This document shows, piece by piece, positions 11,190 to 21,077 of a stretch of DNA of 64,000 nucleotides. Below the pieces are notes generated by a model that made no database searches, had not been told where the DNA came from, and saw only the letters and a program-made list of their open reading frames with translations. Origin of the DNA: Diphasiastrum complanatum (lineage: Eukaryota; Streptophyta; Lycopodiopsida; Lycopodiales; Lycopodiaceae); assembly GCA_029204225.1 (NCBI GenBank), contig MU832606.1, forward strand, positions 1-64,000. The letters are read 5' to 3'. Positions within the stretch are counted from its first letter, which is position 1; each line of letters begins with the position of its first letter. The position numbers were made by a program, and so were the translations under genes.

Positions 11190-12500
11190 CGTCAAGGAAG
11201 GTCCACCCATCGGCCGTTTTGTCGTGGGGAAAAGCCTTTGGCCGAGTGTTGTAAAGCTACCTTTACAAGCTTTACTTCCGGCGCCATCGGTGCCAACTAT
11301 GTCCCCGATGCCAGCAGCGCCCCTGCTGCTCCCGGCGCCAATGGCACCGACGCCGCTCCCGATGCCACTATGACCAGAATCCAGCCAGCGCCAAGTTCCT
11401 ATGGCTGAAAATCTTTGATCGGTTCTAGCGGAGTCTAGAGAGCTCAGATCGATGTGCAATCACCTCACACGACCTAGGCATGATTAAAGGAAGCCTGGGG
11501 ATCAATAAAATCTAGAGAGAGAAAATGACTTTCTAGAAAGAGAAAATTCTAGAGAGAGAAAAACGTGCTTTACCAGCTTGGGTAGAGTGCTTGGAATGAG
11601 GGGGGGTGCCGAATCACACCAATACTATAGGGGAGTGCGGGTTGCGACTCAGGGCGAGCTCCAACCAAGTCTCAGCCTCCCCTGCTGGAATGTTGTCATG
11701 GCTCTCGCCTTGGCATGCTAGTGCCTCGGAGACTAGGGTCGATTACACACTTGAAATGTAACCTTCTCAGATTTATCAATAAAGTGAGATTTTCCTCAAA
11801 CTGACTCTGATTACCTTCTGGGTTTCAGTGTTCGGTAAAAGCGCCAGTTGTAAGGCCGCTTCCAAATTTTTTAGTTGGCACATAGCTGAGGGTCGTATTC
11901 CGGGACGCCAGCGGTATGCCGTCGGGACCATTTGGTCCAGGAACTTGTTGTTTCCATATCTGTCGCGGCTTGTGGTTCTGAGTGTTCCTTGCATGAACGT
12001 GAATGGGTTAAGCTCTTGGGGAACGGGCTCTAACCTGTCGGCTGAGTTGGATGGCTTGCTTGGGTGGAAGTTACCTGTTTATGGCTGCCCAGTCTGGCGT
12101 GGTGCCAGGTTGGCTTCCAGCGCTCGTGACGAAGCTTTCAGTTGGTTAAGTCTGATGTAAGTCAGACCGCTTGCTTGGAATAGATGTTACTCGTTTGTAA
12201 CGAAGCTTCGAGTTGGTTAAGTTTGATGTATGTCGGGCGGCTTGCTTGGAGGGAAGTCACCCACATCGGGACCCCCTATCTGGCATGGCGCCAGGTTGGA
12301 TCTCAATGTTGGTTTTCGGAACTTCAAGTTGGTTAAGTCTGATCATTGTTGGCGAGTTGGCTGCTTGTATGTCAAGTGGGTTTGGATGGCAAGAGTTGAA
12401 GGCTGGGAAGCTAAGTCGTGGTTCCCGGCTCCCTTTGGGATGCCTGTGCTACACCGAGGGCGGTACCACGTGGCTACCAAGATGATATTACATTTTTAGA
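11190..12500. other. GC-rich non-coding block, possibly old LTR or leader
   Basis: The stretch is clearly richer in G and C than its surroundings. It begins with a Gly/Ala-type low-complexity segment (11290-11400: repeated GGCGCC, GATGCC and GGCACC elements) and includes an AATAAAG signal at about 11780. Several short open frames exist on both strands, but none shows a recognisable domain. The pattern fits an LTR end plus leader of a gypsy-type element, without firm boundaries. Confidence 0.3.
12040..12400. repeat. Degenerate tandem repeat, units of about 70-115 bp
   Basis: The words GCTTGCTTGG (near 12054, 12170, 12240), GTTGGTTAAG (near 12141, 12212, 12328) and CCAGGTTGG (near 12105, 12290) recur in the same order with insertions and deletions. 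At least three units are visible. Confidence 0.7.
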
Positions 12501-12504
12501 ACAT

Positions 12505-12656
12505 ATGAACAATTCATTGCAACAGAAATGTAGGCATTGACAAAAAGAAAAGAGAGACATTGTGATTGTTGAAGGAGAGGGGATAGTGGTAGGTTGGCAT
12601 TTTTCGTGACTTAAAACTACTTAAGGTGTCCTTAACCAAAACCTATATTCTTAACA
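12505..12656 (-). repeat. Left LTR remnant of the outer gag-only element
   Basis: This segment matches 19600-19830 with gaps. Shared blocks are the stretch around GACAAAAAGAA, then GTGATTGTTGAAGGA, GTGGTAGGTTGGC, TTTTTCGTGAC and CCTATATTCTTAA. It ends ...TTCTTAACA and is followed by ctcccac, which on the minus strand is a purine tract preceding an LTR that starts TGTTAAGAATATAGG. It is shorter than the right copy through an internal deletion. Confidence 0.7.
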
Positions 12657-12769
12657 CTCCCACCTGATCAAGAATCTATCACCCAAGATAATTCTTGATC
12701 ACATTTCACAAATATACATTTAGTTACTAACTTATTGATATCCATGACTGACTGACTCACATTATTGAC

Positions 12770-13524
12770 TAACTTTAACTGATCCTAGTGCCTTAGAACA
12801 AATTTTTGTCCTACGAATAGTCATCATCTTCGTAATCATTATGATTATGAAATGCAAGATGAGTTTCTTGCTTTAGGTTGCCAACTGTAATGTCCAACAT
12901 TTTTTTCTTGCAATTTCTTGAAAAATGACCCGATTTCTCATATAGAAACAAGTTCTTTTGCTCATGTCAACAAGTTCATATAGAAACAAGTTCTTTTGCT
13001 CATGTCAACAATGTTTGAACTGCTCCCACGCTTCTTCTTTATTTGGCTTTCTTGTGAATAGAAGAGAATCAACTCCTTGTGTCGAGGTGTACTAAGATTC
13101 TGATCTTTTCTTCTAATTTCCTCTTGAAGAAGAATACTTATGAGACTATGCATTGACATTTGCTTTGAAATAGCACTCAGCACAGTATTAAAATTCTTAT
13201 GACACACATTTTCACTACTGTTGAACCTATAGCTGCCAACTGATCTACAAAAGTTTTCAGCCTTGAGATATGAGTTGCAATTGAGTCTCCGTCCTCCATC
13301 TTGAAGGTAATTAGTTGCTTTCAAAGATACATTCTGTTAGCAATTGAAGGTGCTTCATAGAGAGCAGCAAGAACCTCCCAAGCTTCCTTTGCATACTTTG
13401 CATTTCTAACATCAAAAAGCTAGAAATCAACAAGATTTCAGTTTTTGCTTTGACATTCTTCTTCTTCCAAGGCTCAATGATGGCAGGATCCCCAAGCTTT
13501 ATCTCGACTCTTGATACAACAAAC
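12770..13524 (-). pseudogene. Copia-type gag of the outer element, interrupted
   Basis: Minus-strand pieces in more than one frame match copia gag: an N-terminal segment ending at the insertion point, MEDGDS-like and ISRLKTF-like gag core, LISILLQEEIRR (about 13160-13120), then a zinc knuckle reading YEKSGHFSRNCKKK (about 12945-12900). The reading ends in an acidic tail and stop near 12805. A 36-bp tandem duplication (12939-13010) breaks the first Cys pair of the knuckle. No protease, integrase or RT follows: the gag tail runs almost directly into the polypurine tract and LTR. The 5' part of the gene was separated by insertion of the family-A copia at 13525. Confidence 0.72.
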
Positions 13525-14528
13525 TGTCGAAAAATCGTGTGTGCGTGAGCGGCAGCGGAAGCTCAAGGATTGAGTGTGGCGTGTAGGAACGAAAACGCAA
13601 CAGTTAGCAGCAGAAATATTCAAGTAGAAGAATTCATACAGATTGCACAAATGAACGACGCAGTAGTGAGACAAAAATTGAACTCTGATTAATATCAACA
13701 GTGAGTACAATAGCTTGAAGTAATAACTTCAACTTGCTGAGCGTGATAACGCTGGTGGCTACAAATAACTCTCATTGAAAGAGAAATTCAATTAACACTT
13801 ACGTAGCTTGATTCAACTAATATATATATATTTACAAGTGTTGAGAGAAAAATATCTCATGTCTTAATTGCCATTTACTCCAGTTTTGCATCTATACAAA
13901 AGTTGGTAACCGCCCTTAGGATATTTGTTTCTCAAGCCTTTTAGGGTTGATGATAAGTTGGCAACGTCGGTCTACCAATGTGTTAAAAACATGAAAAACC
14001 CAAAAAACTCAAAAAACTCGAAGGTGCCCGTTAGACTGAAGGTATGCAAAACCTGAAGGTGCCCTTAGACTTAAGGTGTGTAAATCCTGAAGGCGTCCTT
14101 AGATTTAAGACAGCAAATAAGCCAAAAAAAGGAGAAAAAGTCAAAAGTGCCTTATACTGAAGGCAACGAAGAAGGCAAATGTGCCTTAGTTTTAAGACAG
14201 CGAAGAAGGCGAAGGTGTCTTAAAATAGTTTTAAGGCATTCTTGGTACTGTGTCGCATTTTTTGCAAAGAGGCAAAAAAGGCGAAAGAGACGAAGGTGGT
14301 CCAAAAATGGTTTCTAAGTCATTCTGGCCAGTGTGTCACATTTTTTGTGAAGGCACGAAAAGGGGGCGAAGAAATTGAAAAGCAAAGGTGCTTTAAATCA
14401 TTTAGGGCATAAAGGGAAAAAAAACTTAAAGGGAAAAATGTCAAGGTCCGAAATAATGTTGTCGGCCTTTTGTTTTCAAGATGCTCATTACTTAATGATT
14501 TTTAAGACTGAGCATAAGAAATCTAACA
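13525..14528 (-). repeat. Family-A copia 3' LTR
   Basis: Begins TGTCG on the plus strand and ends CTAACA; the purine tract of the minus strand (plus-strand ctcccccttaa) follows at 14529. About 1,004 bp against 950 bp for the other LTR; they are very similar throughout but carry scattered substitutions and indels. Its interior holds a degenerate run of GAAGGTGCCTTAGA-like units (about 14020-14240). Confidence 0.93.
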
Positions 14529-14539
14529 CTCCCCCTTAA

Positions 14540-17500
14540 TGGAGATCTTGAAAAACTTTGATCTTCAGATTTAACATATCGTTAAATCTGAGATGTTGCT
14601 CCTTTGATAGAGCCTTTGTGAAGTAATCTGCTGCCATGTAGTTTGTTCTGCAGAAAACCAGTTCTACTTGTTATGCACTTTCTCTCAGTAATGATACTTT
14701 ATTTCTATATGTTTGCTTTGAGAATGAAATCTTGGATTGAAAGATAGCGCTATTGTGCTTTGATTGTCACAATAGATTGTTGTAGGAAGCGTTTGTGCAA
14801 GGTTCAGGTCTGCAAGCAGTTGCCTTAGCCAGATCGCCTCTTTTGTTGCATTGGTGGTAACTATGTATTCGGATTCCGTTGATGATAATGCAACTGAGGT
14901 CTGCTTCCGGTTGTTCAATGAGATTGGGCCTTGGTTGTATAAAAATACAAATCCAGAAGTTGATTTCTGGTGTCGACATCTCCTGCCCAATCCGCATCTG
15001 TGTAGGCTTCGAGGATATTGGCAGTGTGGTAGTCTCCGTAGCAGATGTTGAGAGTTTTAGTTGCCTAGATATACTTCATGACCTTTGTTAGCGTCTTCCA
15101 ATGAGTTAAGCCAGGATTTGACAGAAACTGGTTGAGTGTATTGATTGAGTATGCAAGGGCTGGTCGCGTGCAGGATCATTGCGTACATTAGTGAGCCGAT
15201 GATGCATTGAAATGGGTAGCACTTTATCTCCTCCTTTTCTGCCTCGGTTTGAGGATACTGTTCCTTTGATAGCTTTAGTCCAGGGTCGAGTGGAAAGTGA
15301 CTTGGTTTGTAGTTGGCCATTCCATACTTTTCCAGCACGTTGTTGAGATATTGTTGTTGACTGATAAAGATCAGTCTGCTAGGTCGATCTCATTGAATTT
15401 GGATTTTGAGACAATAGTGGGTTGGACCCATGTCACTCATCTTGTATTCCTAGGCCAGCATGCATTTTGTATCCTTCATCAGATTCAGATGGCTCGACTT
15501 TACTACAGAGTGGCCTTTATGTCCTGCCGATAGACTGAATAAGAGTGTATCATCTACGTAGAGAGTGATGATGATGAAGTCATCTGATACAGAGTTGCAT
15601 TTGAGTCTGCCGAGTTTGAAATGAAACCATTCTCTATCAGAAATGCGTTGATCTTTTGGAACCAGGCTCTGGATGACTGTTTCAGCCCATAGAGCACCTT
15701 GTGGATTTTGCATACAAGGTGCTGTTGATTTCCATTGAGTTCATATCCCTATGGTTGCGTCATGTAGATCTCCTCTTAGATGGTTTCATTGAGGAAGGCG
15801 GTCTAGACATCCATCTGGTGGACTTTAAGGTCTGTTGTGATTGCAAAGGAGAGGAGTAGGCAGATCAATGCATGTTTGACGATGGGTTGAAGGTTTCTGA
15901 ATAATCTAGGTCTGGAATCTGAGAAAAGTCTTTGGCGACTAGCCTGGCCTTGTAATGATTTAGCCTTCCTTCAACGTCATACTTTGCCTTGAATATCCAT
16001 TTGTATGGAATCGGCTTTCGATCCTTTGGTAGCTCAGTGAGTGTCCATATTTGATTCTCCATAAGAGAATCAAATTCGGTGTCCATCGCTGCGTTCCACT
16101 GGTCAGCATCAAGAGTAGACATTGCTTCAGAAATGGTGGTTGGTTCCTGCACAAAGTAGCAAGCTAGATCATCCATAAATCTGGATGGAGACTGTTTGGA
16201 CCTATTCGACCTTCTGGGTTGAACTTCGGTCCTCTGATGTGGGTTGACTCATTGAGGTTATGACTCGTTGTCAAAGTCATCGTCGCTATTCAGCAGTTGA
16301 ATCTCTGGATCAGAATTGACTGGTTGCTCGATCCGTGGATTTGAATTATCAACAGCTTTTCCTTTGTGGTCAATGAACTGGTCTTCCACGAAAATGACAT
16401 CTCTACTGGTGAATGCTTGCTCGGTATCCAAATTGTAGAGCTTGTATGCCTTGTGGTCTGGGGAATAGCCGATGAAAATTGTTTTTCTACTCTTGTCATC
16501 TAGCTTTCTTCTTACATCCTCAGGGATCTGAGCGAAAGCGATGCATCCAAACACTTGAATATGTTTGAGTGATGGTTTGTTCATGTCCATATCTCATAAG
16601 GTGTCTTGTCATTTAGGGCTTTGGTGATGGATCGACTCCACAAGTAGGCACTTGTAGTAACAGCTTTTGCCTAGAATCTCTTTGGAAGAGAGGCATGGGC
16701 CATCATGGTCTTGGCAGTTTCGATGAGTGTCCGGTTCTTCCGCTCAACTACACCATTGAACTGAGGTGAGTAGCTGGTTGTGTATTGTTGAAGTATCTCG
16801 TTGGCCTTGCAGAACTCCTTGAATTCTGTGGAGATGTACTCTCCCCCTCCATCTGTGTGTAGGGCCTTGATCTTCCTCTGGCAGTCCTTCGAGAGAAGTC
16901 GTCGATGAAGGTTAGGAAATAGAGAGCTCCCCATGTAGAAGCAGTCTGCATCGGGCCACAAATGTTGTTGTGTACAAGGTCAAACAAGCCCTTGGATGTA
17001 TGAACTGAGTCTAAACTGAAGGGACATCTAGCATGCTTGCTAATAATACAACTTTCACATGGAGAAGTTGGCTTGCTGACTGACGACAAATCTTGTACTA
17101 GACTCTACGCTGACATTTGTTGAATACTTTTGTAGTTAAGATGGCCAAGTTTGAAATGCCACAACATATCAGTTGATTCAGAAGTGGCTGTGTAAAGAGC
17201 TTGACTATTAGAAGAATAGCAATGGCTGAGTTTGTAAAGAGAGCCGCTTCTTCTTTCGTAGGCTAGCACCTTTCGAGATTTGTCAAGAATTGTGCAGCCA
17301 TGCATTTGAATTCGACCCTCTGACCTGAATCGGTGATTCTACTAACTCAGAGTAGATTCTTGGTCAGATTTGGAACGTGGAGAACGTTGGACAGCAACTT
17401 GACCTAACCTCTTTTGATTTCAACTCTAACTGTTCCTTCACCTCCGATTGTATGTGATGAGTTGTCTCCAAGTTGTTCAGCTCAAGAGTGGGTGAATGCC

Positions 17501-17650
17501 TTATAGTCCTTGAACCAGTCGCGATGGTGAGTCATGTGTTGAGTTGCTCCTGAATCTAGGTACCAGAAATCGATATCCTGTTGTTCACCTTCTTTGGTCA
17601 TGAAAGCTGCTTCATTTTCTTCTTCTTGTTGCTGATTTGAGTGACTGGTC
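14540..17650 (-). pseudogene. Family-A copia pol: protease, integrase, RT, RNase H (broken)
   Basis: Domains appear in copia order from right to left in several frames: protease with LDSGATQHMT (about 17570-17520); GAG-pre-integrase zinc region LWHFKLGHLNYKSIQ and CESCIISKHAR (17200-17030); integrase core with LTFIDDFSRR, HTDGGGEY and NGVVERKNRTL (17000-16700); integrase C-terminus with HIQVFGCIAF and FIGYSPDHKAYKLY (16560-16430); RT start with WTLTELPKDRKPIPYKWIFK (16070-16000); RT catalytic box YVDDTLLF (about 15555); later RT around 15330-15060; and RNase H with SSTESEY and PRFHSQSKHIEIKYHY, then a tail to about 14540. The three integrase acidic residues are each visible, but frames change repeatedly and stops intervene, so no complete polyprotein can be made. 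Confidence 0.92.
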
Positions 17651-17660
17651 GTAGCACTAT

Positions 17661-18503
17661 GTGCTTGTTGTTGGAACTATTTCTTCTTTTCGTTGTTGTA
17701 CTTCAAAGTTTGGGAGTCCTTAATTTCGTGGCCAGTCCTCTTACAATATCTGCAGAAAAGTTTCTACGTTGGCTGGAATGATGAAGAGCTTGAAATCGAT
17801 CCTAAGTCATTATTTGGTCGAGACTGCATGTTGCTCTTCTTGTCAGTAGAGCCTGACTTTGTAGATCTCTTAGATCTAAACTTCTGGTTTTTTGAATACA
17901 GAACTTGTGGATCCAATTCTGAGCCTGAGGAGGATGCTGATCTTCTGATCTCCTCTTGTAGGAGCAGCGAGATTACTCTTGATAGAGTGAGGTGCTTTTG
18001 GATAGAAATTTCCATTACCCAATTTTCGTAGGCTTCAGGTAGACTCGATAATAGAGTCATGAGTGCATCGGAATCTTCCATGACTAAGCCAGCTGCAGTC
18101 ATCTGTTCCATAAGATTTTGAAGGTGTTGAGGTGGCTCAAAACACTATCTACTTCAGACATTCTGAGGGTGAAGAATTTCTTCTTCAGATGGAGCTTGGA
18201 TGTAACATCTCTAATGTCGTAGAGAGTTGCTAGGATGTCCCATGCATCCTTAGCAGTCTGAGCAGCATGTATGTGGCTTATCTAAGTATCCTTGATGTTG
18301 AGGGTGATCATGACAAATGCTTTGCCATCTCTCAGTCTCCACTTGGTGATGATGGCTGCATCACCTTCTAGTTTGAGCTCTGTGCCATCAAAGATGTTCC
18401 ATAGTTCTTTGGCTAGAAGTATAACCTTCATCTTGAATTTCTAGAGATGGTAGTTATCTCCATCGAGTTTGTCAATGAGAGATGAACTGGATGATGGATC
18501 CAT
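17661..18503 (-). pseudogene. Family-A copia gag (in-frame stop)
   Basis: The likely start ATG is at 18503-18501 (MDPSSSSSLIDKLDGDNYHL), 126 bp inside the primer-binding site, as usual for copia. A TAG at 18443-18441 replaces the conserved Trp of the gag N-terminal motif. Further in come MTLLSSLPEAYENW and VISLLLQEEIRR, the UBN2/gag core. The zinc knuckle reads CRYCKRTGHEIKDS, so the fourth metal ligand, normally Cys, is Ser. At least one frame change separates the knuckle from the core. The product would coat RNA in virus-like particles if intact. Confidence 0.88.
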
Positions 18504-18628
18504 TCAGGTTGGACTTGAGTAGAAACAATGATTGTCTGAATACTATTGGCTGCGCGTTTTCTAGAAAGGCGTCTTGATAGAAACAAGATTGATAATTCGC
18601 AATAGAAATGCAGATTACTGAAATGCTT

Positions 18629-18640
18629 GCTCTGATACCA
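18629..18640 (-). promoter_or_regulatory. Family-A primer-binding site
   Basis: GCTCTGATACCA on the plus strand, i.e. TGGTATCAGAGC on the element strand. It abuts the 5' LTR and is the classic plant copia site complementary to initiator tRNA-Met. Confidence 0.93.
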
Positions 18641-19590
18641 TGTCGTAAAATTGCGTGTGCGTGAGCGACAACAGAAGTTCGAGGATTGAGCGTGGCATGT
18701 AGGAACGGAAACGCAACAGTTAGCAGCAGAAATATTCAAGTAGAAGAATTCATACAGATTGCACAAATGAACGACGTAGTAGTGAGACAAAAATTGCACT
18801 CTGATTAATATCAACAGTGAGTACAATAGCTTGAAGTAATAACTTCAACTTGTTGAGCGTGATAACACTGGCTACAGATAACTCTGATTGAGAGAGAAAT
18901 TCAATGAACACTTACATAGCTTGATTCAGCTAGTATATATATTTACAAGTGTTGAGAGAAAAATATCTCATGCCTTAACTGCCATTTACTCCAGTTTTGC
19001 ATCTATACAAAAGCTGGTAACCGCCCTTAGGATATTTGTTTCTCAAGTCTTTAAGGGTTGATGATAAGTTGGCGACGTCGGTCTGCCAATGTAGCAAAAA
19101 TGCGAAAAATACGAAAAAAACCCGAAGGTGCCCGTTAGACTGAAGGTATGCAAATCTTGAAGGTGCCCTTAGACTTAAGGTGTGTAGATCTTGAAGGTGC
19201 CCTTAGATTTAAGACAGCGAAGAAGCCGAAAAAGGAGAAAAAGCCGAAAGTGCCTTATACTGAAGGCAGCGAAAAAGGCGAAGGTGCCTTAAAATGGTTT
19301 TAAGATATTCTTGGTACTGTGTCGCATTTTTCGCAAAGAGGTGAAAAAGGCGAAGGTGGTCTAGAAATGGTTTCTAAGTCATTCTGGCCAGTGTGTCGCA
19401 TTTTTCGTGAAGGCACAAAAAAGGGCGAAGAAGGCAAAAAAGCAAAGGTGTCTTAAATCGTTTAAGACATAAAGTTAAAAAAAAAACTTAAAGGGAAAAA
19501 TGTCAAGGTCCGAAATAATGTTGTCAGCCTTCTGTTTTCAAGATGCTCATTACTTAACGATTTTTAAGGCTGAGCATAAGAAATCTAATA
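18641..19590 (-). repeat. Family-A copia 5' LTR
   Basis: Begins TGTCGTAAAA next to the primer-binding site and ends CTAATA, where the other LTR has CTAACA, so the outermost TG of the element strand has mutated to TA. It matches the 3' LTR over its whole length, including the GAAGGTGCC-type internal repeats and the GTGTCGCATTTTT boxes. Confidence 0.93.
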
Positions 19591-19596
19591 CAAACC

Positions 19597-19830
19597 ACAA
19601 ATCTTTTTGCTCGGCAGAAATGCATGCATTTACAAAAAGAACTAAAGAACCTCTTTTTTGAATGATGTGAAAAGTGACGCATAGCCTCTGCATTGGTGAG
19701 AGACAAAACCTTACATGAAACATCGTGATTGTTGAAGGACAGTGGTAGGTTGGCGTTTTTCGTGACCTAAAACTACCTAAGGTGCCCTAAACCTAAACAA
19801 ACCCAAACCTATATTCTTAATAGATGATAT
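19597..19830 (-). repeat. Right LTR of the outer gag-only element
   Basis: Matches the left copy at 12505-12656 and carries an extra ~85 bp (about 19645-19720) missing on the left. It ends CCTATATTCTTAATA, aligned with CCTATATTCTTAACA on the left. Confidence 0.68.
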
Positions 19831-20330
19831 ATACCAATGTTGGGTGGATATATGGGCTCCCGACTAGTATCAATAATGGTGTCAACATGGTATCATAGAA
19901 CCTACTTTGTTGATACATGATTTTGTAATATCGGGGTCTAGAACCGGATCCCCAGTATTAACTATCTTAATACTCATGTTAATATTTTTGTTTGGGATTT
20001 TGCCATGGTATCATTAGTAGTATAATTTTAGTATTTTTTTTAAGATATCAAATTACATGTTACCTTTTTTTTTTTAATCTTTAACAATTCTTATTTAGGT
20101 ATTTAACTCGGGTTGATAACTGGCTAGTATCACCCTTGTGATACCAGCCTGATTTATACTAGTCTACAACTCGTATACTTCCTTATATTGATACAAAACT
20201 GGTATTAAACTTTTGAAAAAATTGAAATACGCTGACGAGAAAAAAAAAAAAAAACAACCATCGGACCTGGATGGTATAAAAGAAATTCATACCCGCCCAA
20301 GAATGATATATAGCAACTTATGCTCATTGC
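19831..20330. other. AT-rich non-coding sequence with a hairpin
   Basis: No coding similarity. The words TAGTATCA and GGTATCA recur in both orientations, and a compact hairpin lies at 20122-20149. A poly(A) run lies near 20240. It may be a decayed small inverted-repeat element. Confidence 0.35.
20122..20149. repeat. 12-bp inverted repeat with 4-base loop
   Basis: GGCTAGTATCAC and GTGATACCAGCC pair at 11 of 12 positions around the loop CCTT. Confidence 0.75.
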
Positions 20331-20390
20331 TCACTTGAGATATAAAACATGGAATAATCATCTTTTGAATATTTGTCTCTTAAGAAATTT

Positions 20391-20424
20391 GTGTGTGTGT
20401 GCGTGTGTGTGTGTGTGTGTGTGT
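20391..20424. repeat. (GT)n microsatellite
   Basis: A GT tract of 34 bp with one GC interruption, in the region upstream of the DUF688-like gene. Confidence 0.95.
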
Positions 20425-20747
20425 TGATTTTTCAAATATTTGAACGTGTTCTTCTTCTTTCTCTTTCTTCCATTGTTTCTGCTGGCGATGCAGCTTCGAC
20501 ATTGCAAACGATCGATCTGTCGCCTTTGATTTCCGTTTCTAATTGCAGCGGAAAGCAGGCAGATCATCAACAAAATATAGCAAAATAGCAGCAGACAAGA
20601 CATCAATACAAGCACACGCAGGCGCTGCTACCCGTTGTGTATTGTATTGCTTGTTATTCTTATCATTATTATGGTTGATCAATTGCTTCATCTTACAAGT
20701 TTCGTCAGAATCTGGATCTTCCGTAATAGAGGAGTTCCAGATGGTTG

Positions 20748-20919
20748 CTCAGGCAGGAAACGGCAAGATAAGCTTGGCTGCTGAAAAAATAATAGGATTC
20801 TACTCAGGCAGAAGACGGCAAGATAAATATCGACGTGGCTGCCGAAAAAACACTGTGATTTTACTCAGGCAGAAGACGGCAAGATAAGCGTTGCTGCTGA
20901 AAAAATAATATGATTCTAT
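20748..20919. repeat. Three-copy ~57-bp tandem repeat upstream of the DUF688-like gene
   Basis: Units start at 20748, 20803 and 20864. Each opens with CTCAGGCAG, continues with ACGGCAAGATAA and contains GCTGCTGAAAAAA or a close variant, ending GATT(C/T)TA. Unit lengths are about 55, 61 and 56 bp. The repeat ends about 160 bp before the proposed start codon, so it probably lies in the 5' UTR or promoter. Confidence 0.88.
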
Positions 20920-21077
20920 AGATTTGTTGTCGGTGGTCAAGCTCTTGTGTGCTGTAGTTGTGTGATGATGTGGCTTGAGATTGTCTTTTGAGTGAGGTCT
21001 TGTCTGTCTATGTTGTATGATCGTTGCAAGGTGAGTACTGCAAATGTGATTTGGTGTTGGTTGTTCTGCTGCTCAAA

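Larger units (their letters stand above)
13525..19590 (-). mobile_element. Family-A Ty1/copia retrotransposon, full length
   Basis: Both LTRs, a primer-binding site and a polypurine tract are present, and a 5-bp target duplication CAAAC flanks the element (13520-13524 and 19591-19595). Order on the minus strand is 5' LTR (right), gag, protease, integrase, RT, RNase H, 3' LTR (left), the Ty1/copia order. It sits inside the outer gag-only element. Stops and frame breaks in gag and pol make it non-autonomous now. Confidence 0.95.
12505..19830 (-). mobile_element. Outer gag-only LTR element, split by family-A copia
   Basis: LTR remnants at 12505-12656 and 19597-19830 enclose about 870 bp of gag-only internal sequence plus the inserted copia element. 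With the insert removed, the element would be a short gag-only LTR retrotransposon resembling the described TR-GAG class, which would need pol proteins from elsewhere. The right-hand LTR follows the insertion site almost at once, and no primer-binding site was found, so the 5' end has lost sequence. Confidence 0.6.

Noticed and set aside
11175-11459. Minus-strand Gly/Ala/Ser-rich 94-codon frame
   Set aside because: Low-complexity GC-rich sequence with no known domain and no gene structure around it.
20358-20615. Minus-strand frame with His-Thr repeats
   Set aside because: The repeats come from the GT microsatellite; the rest has no similarity.
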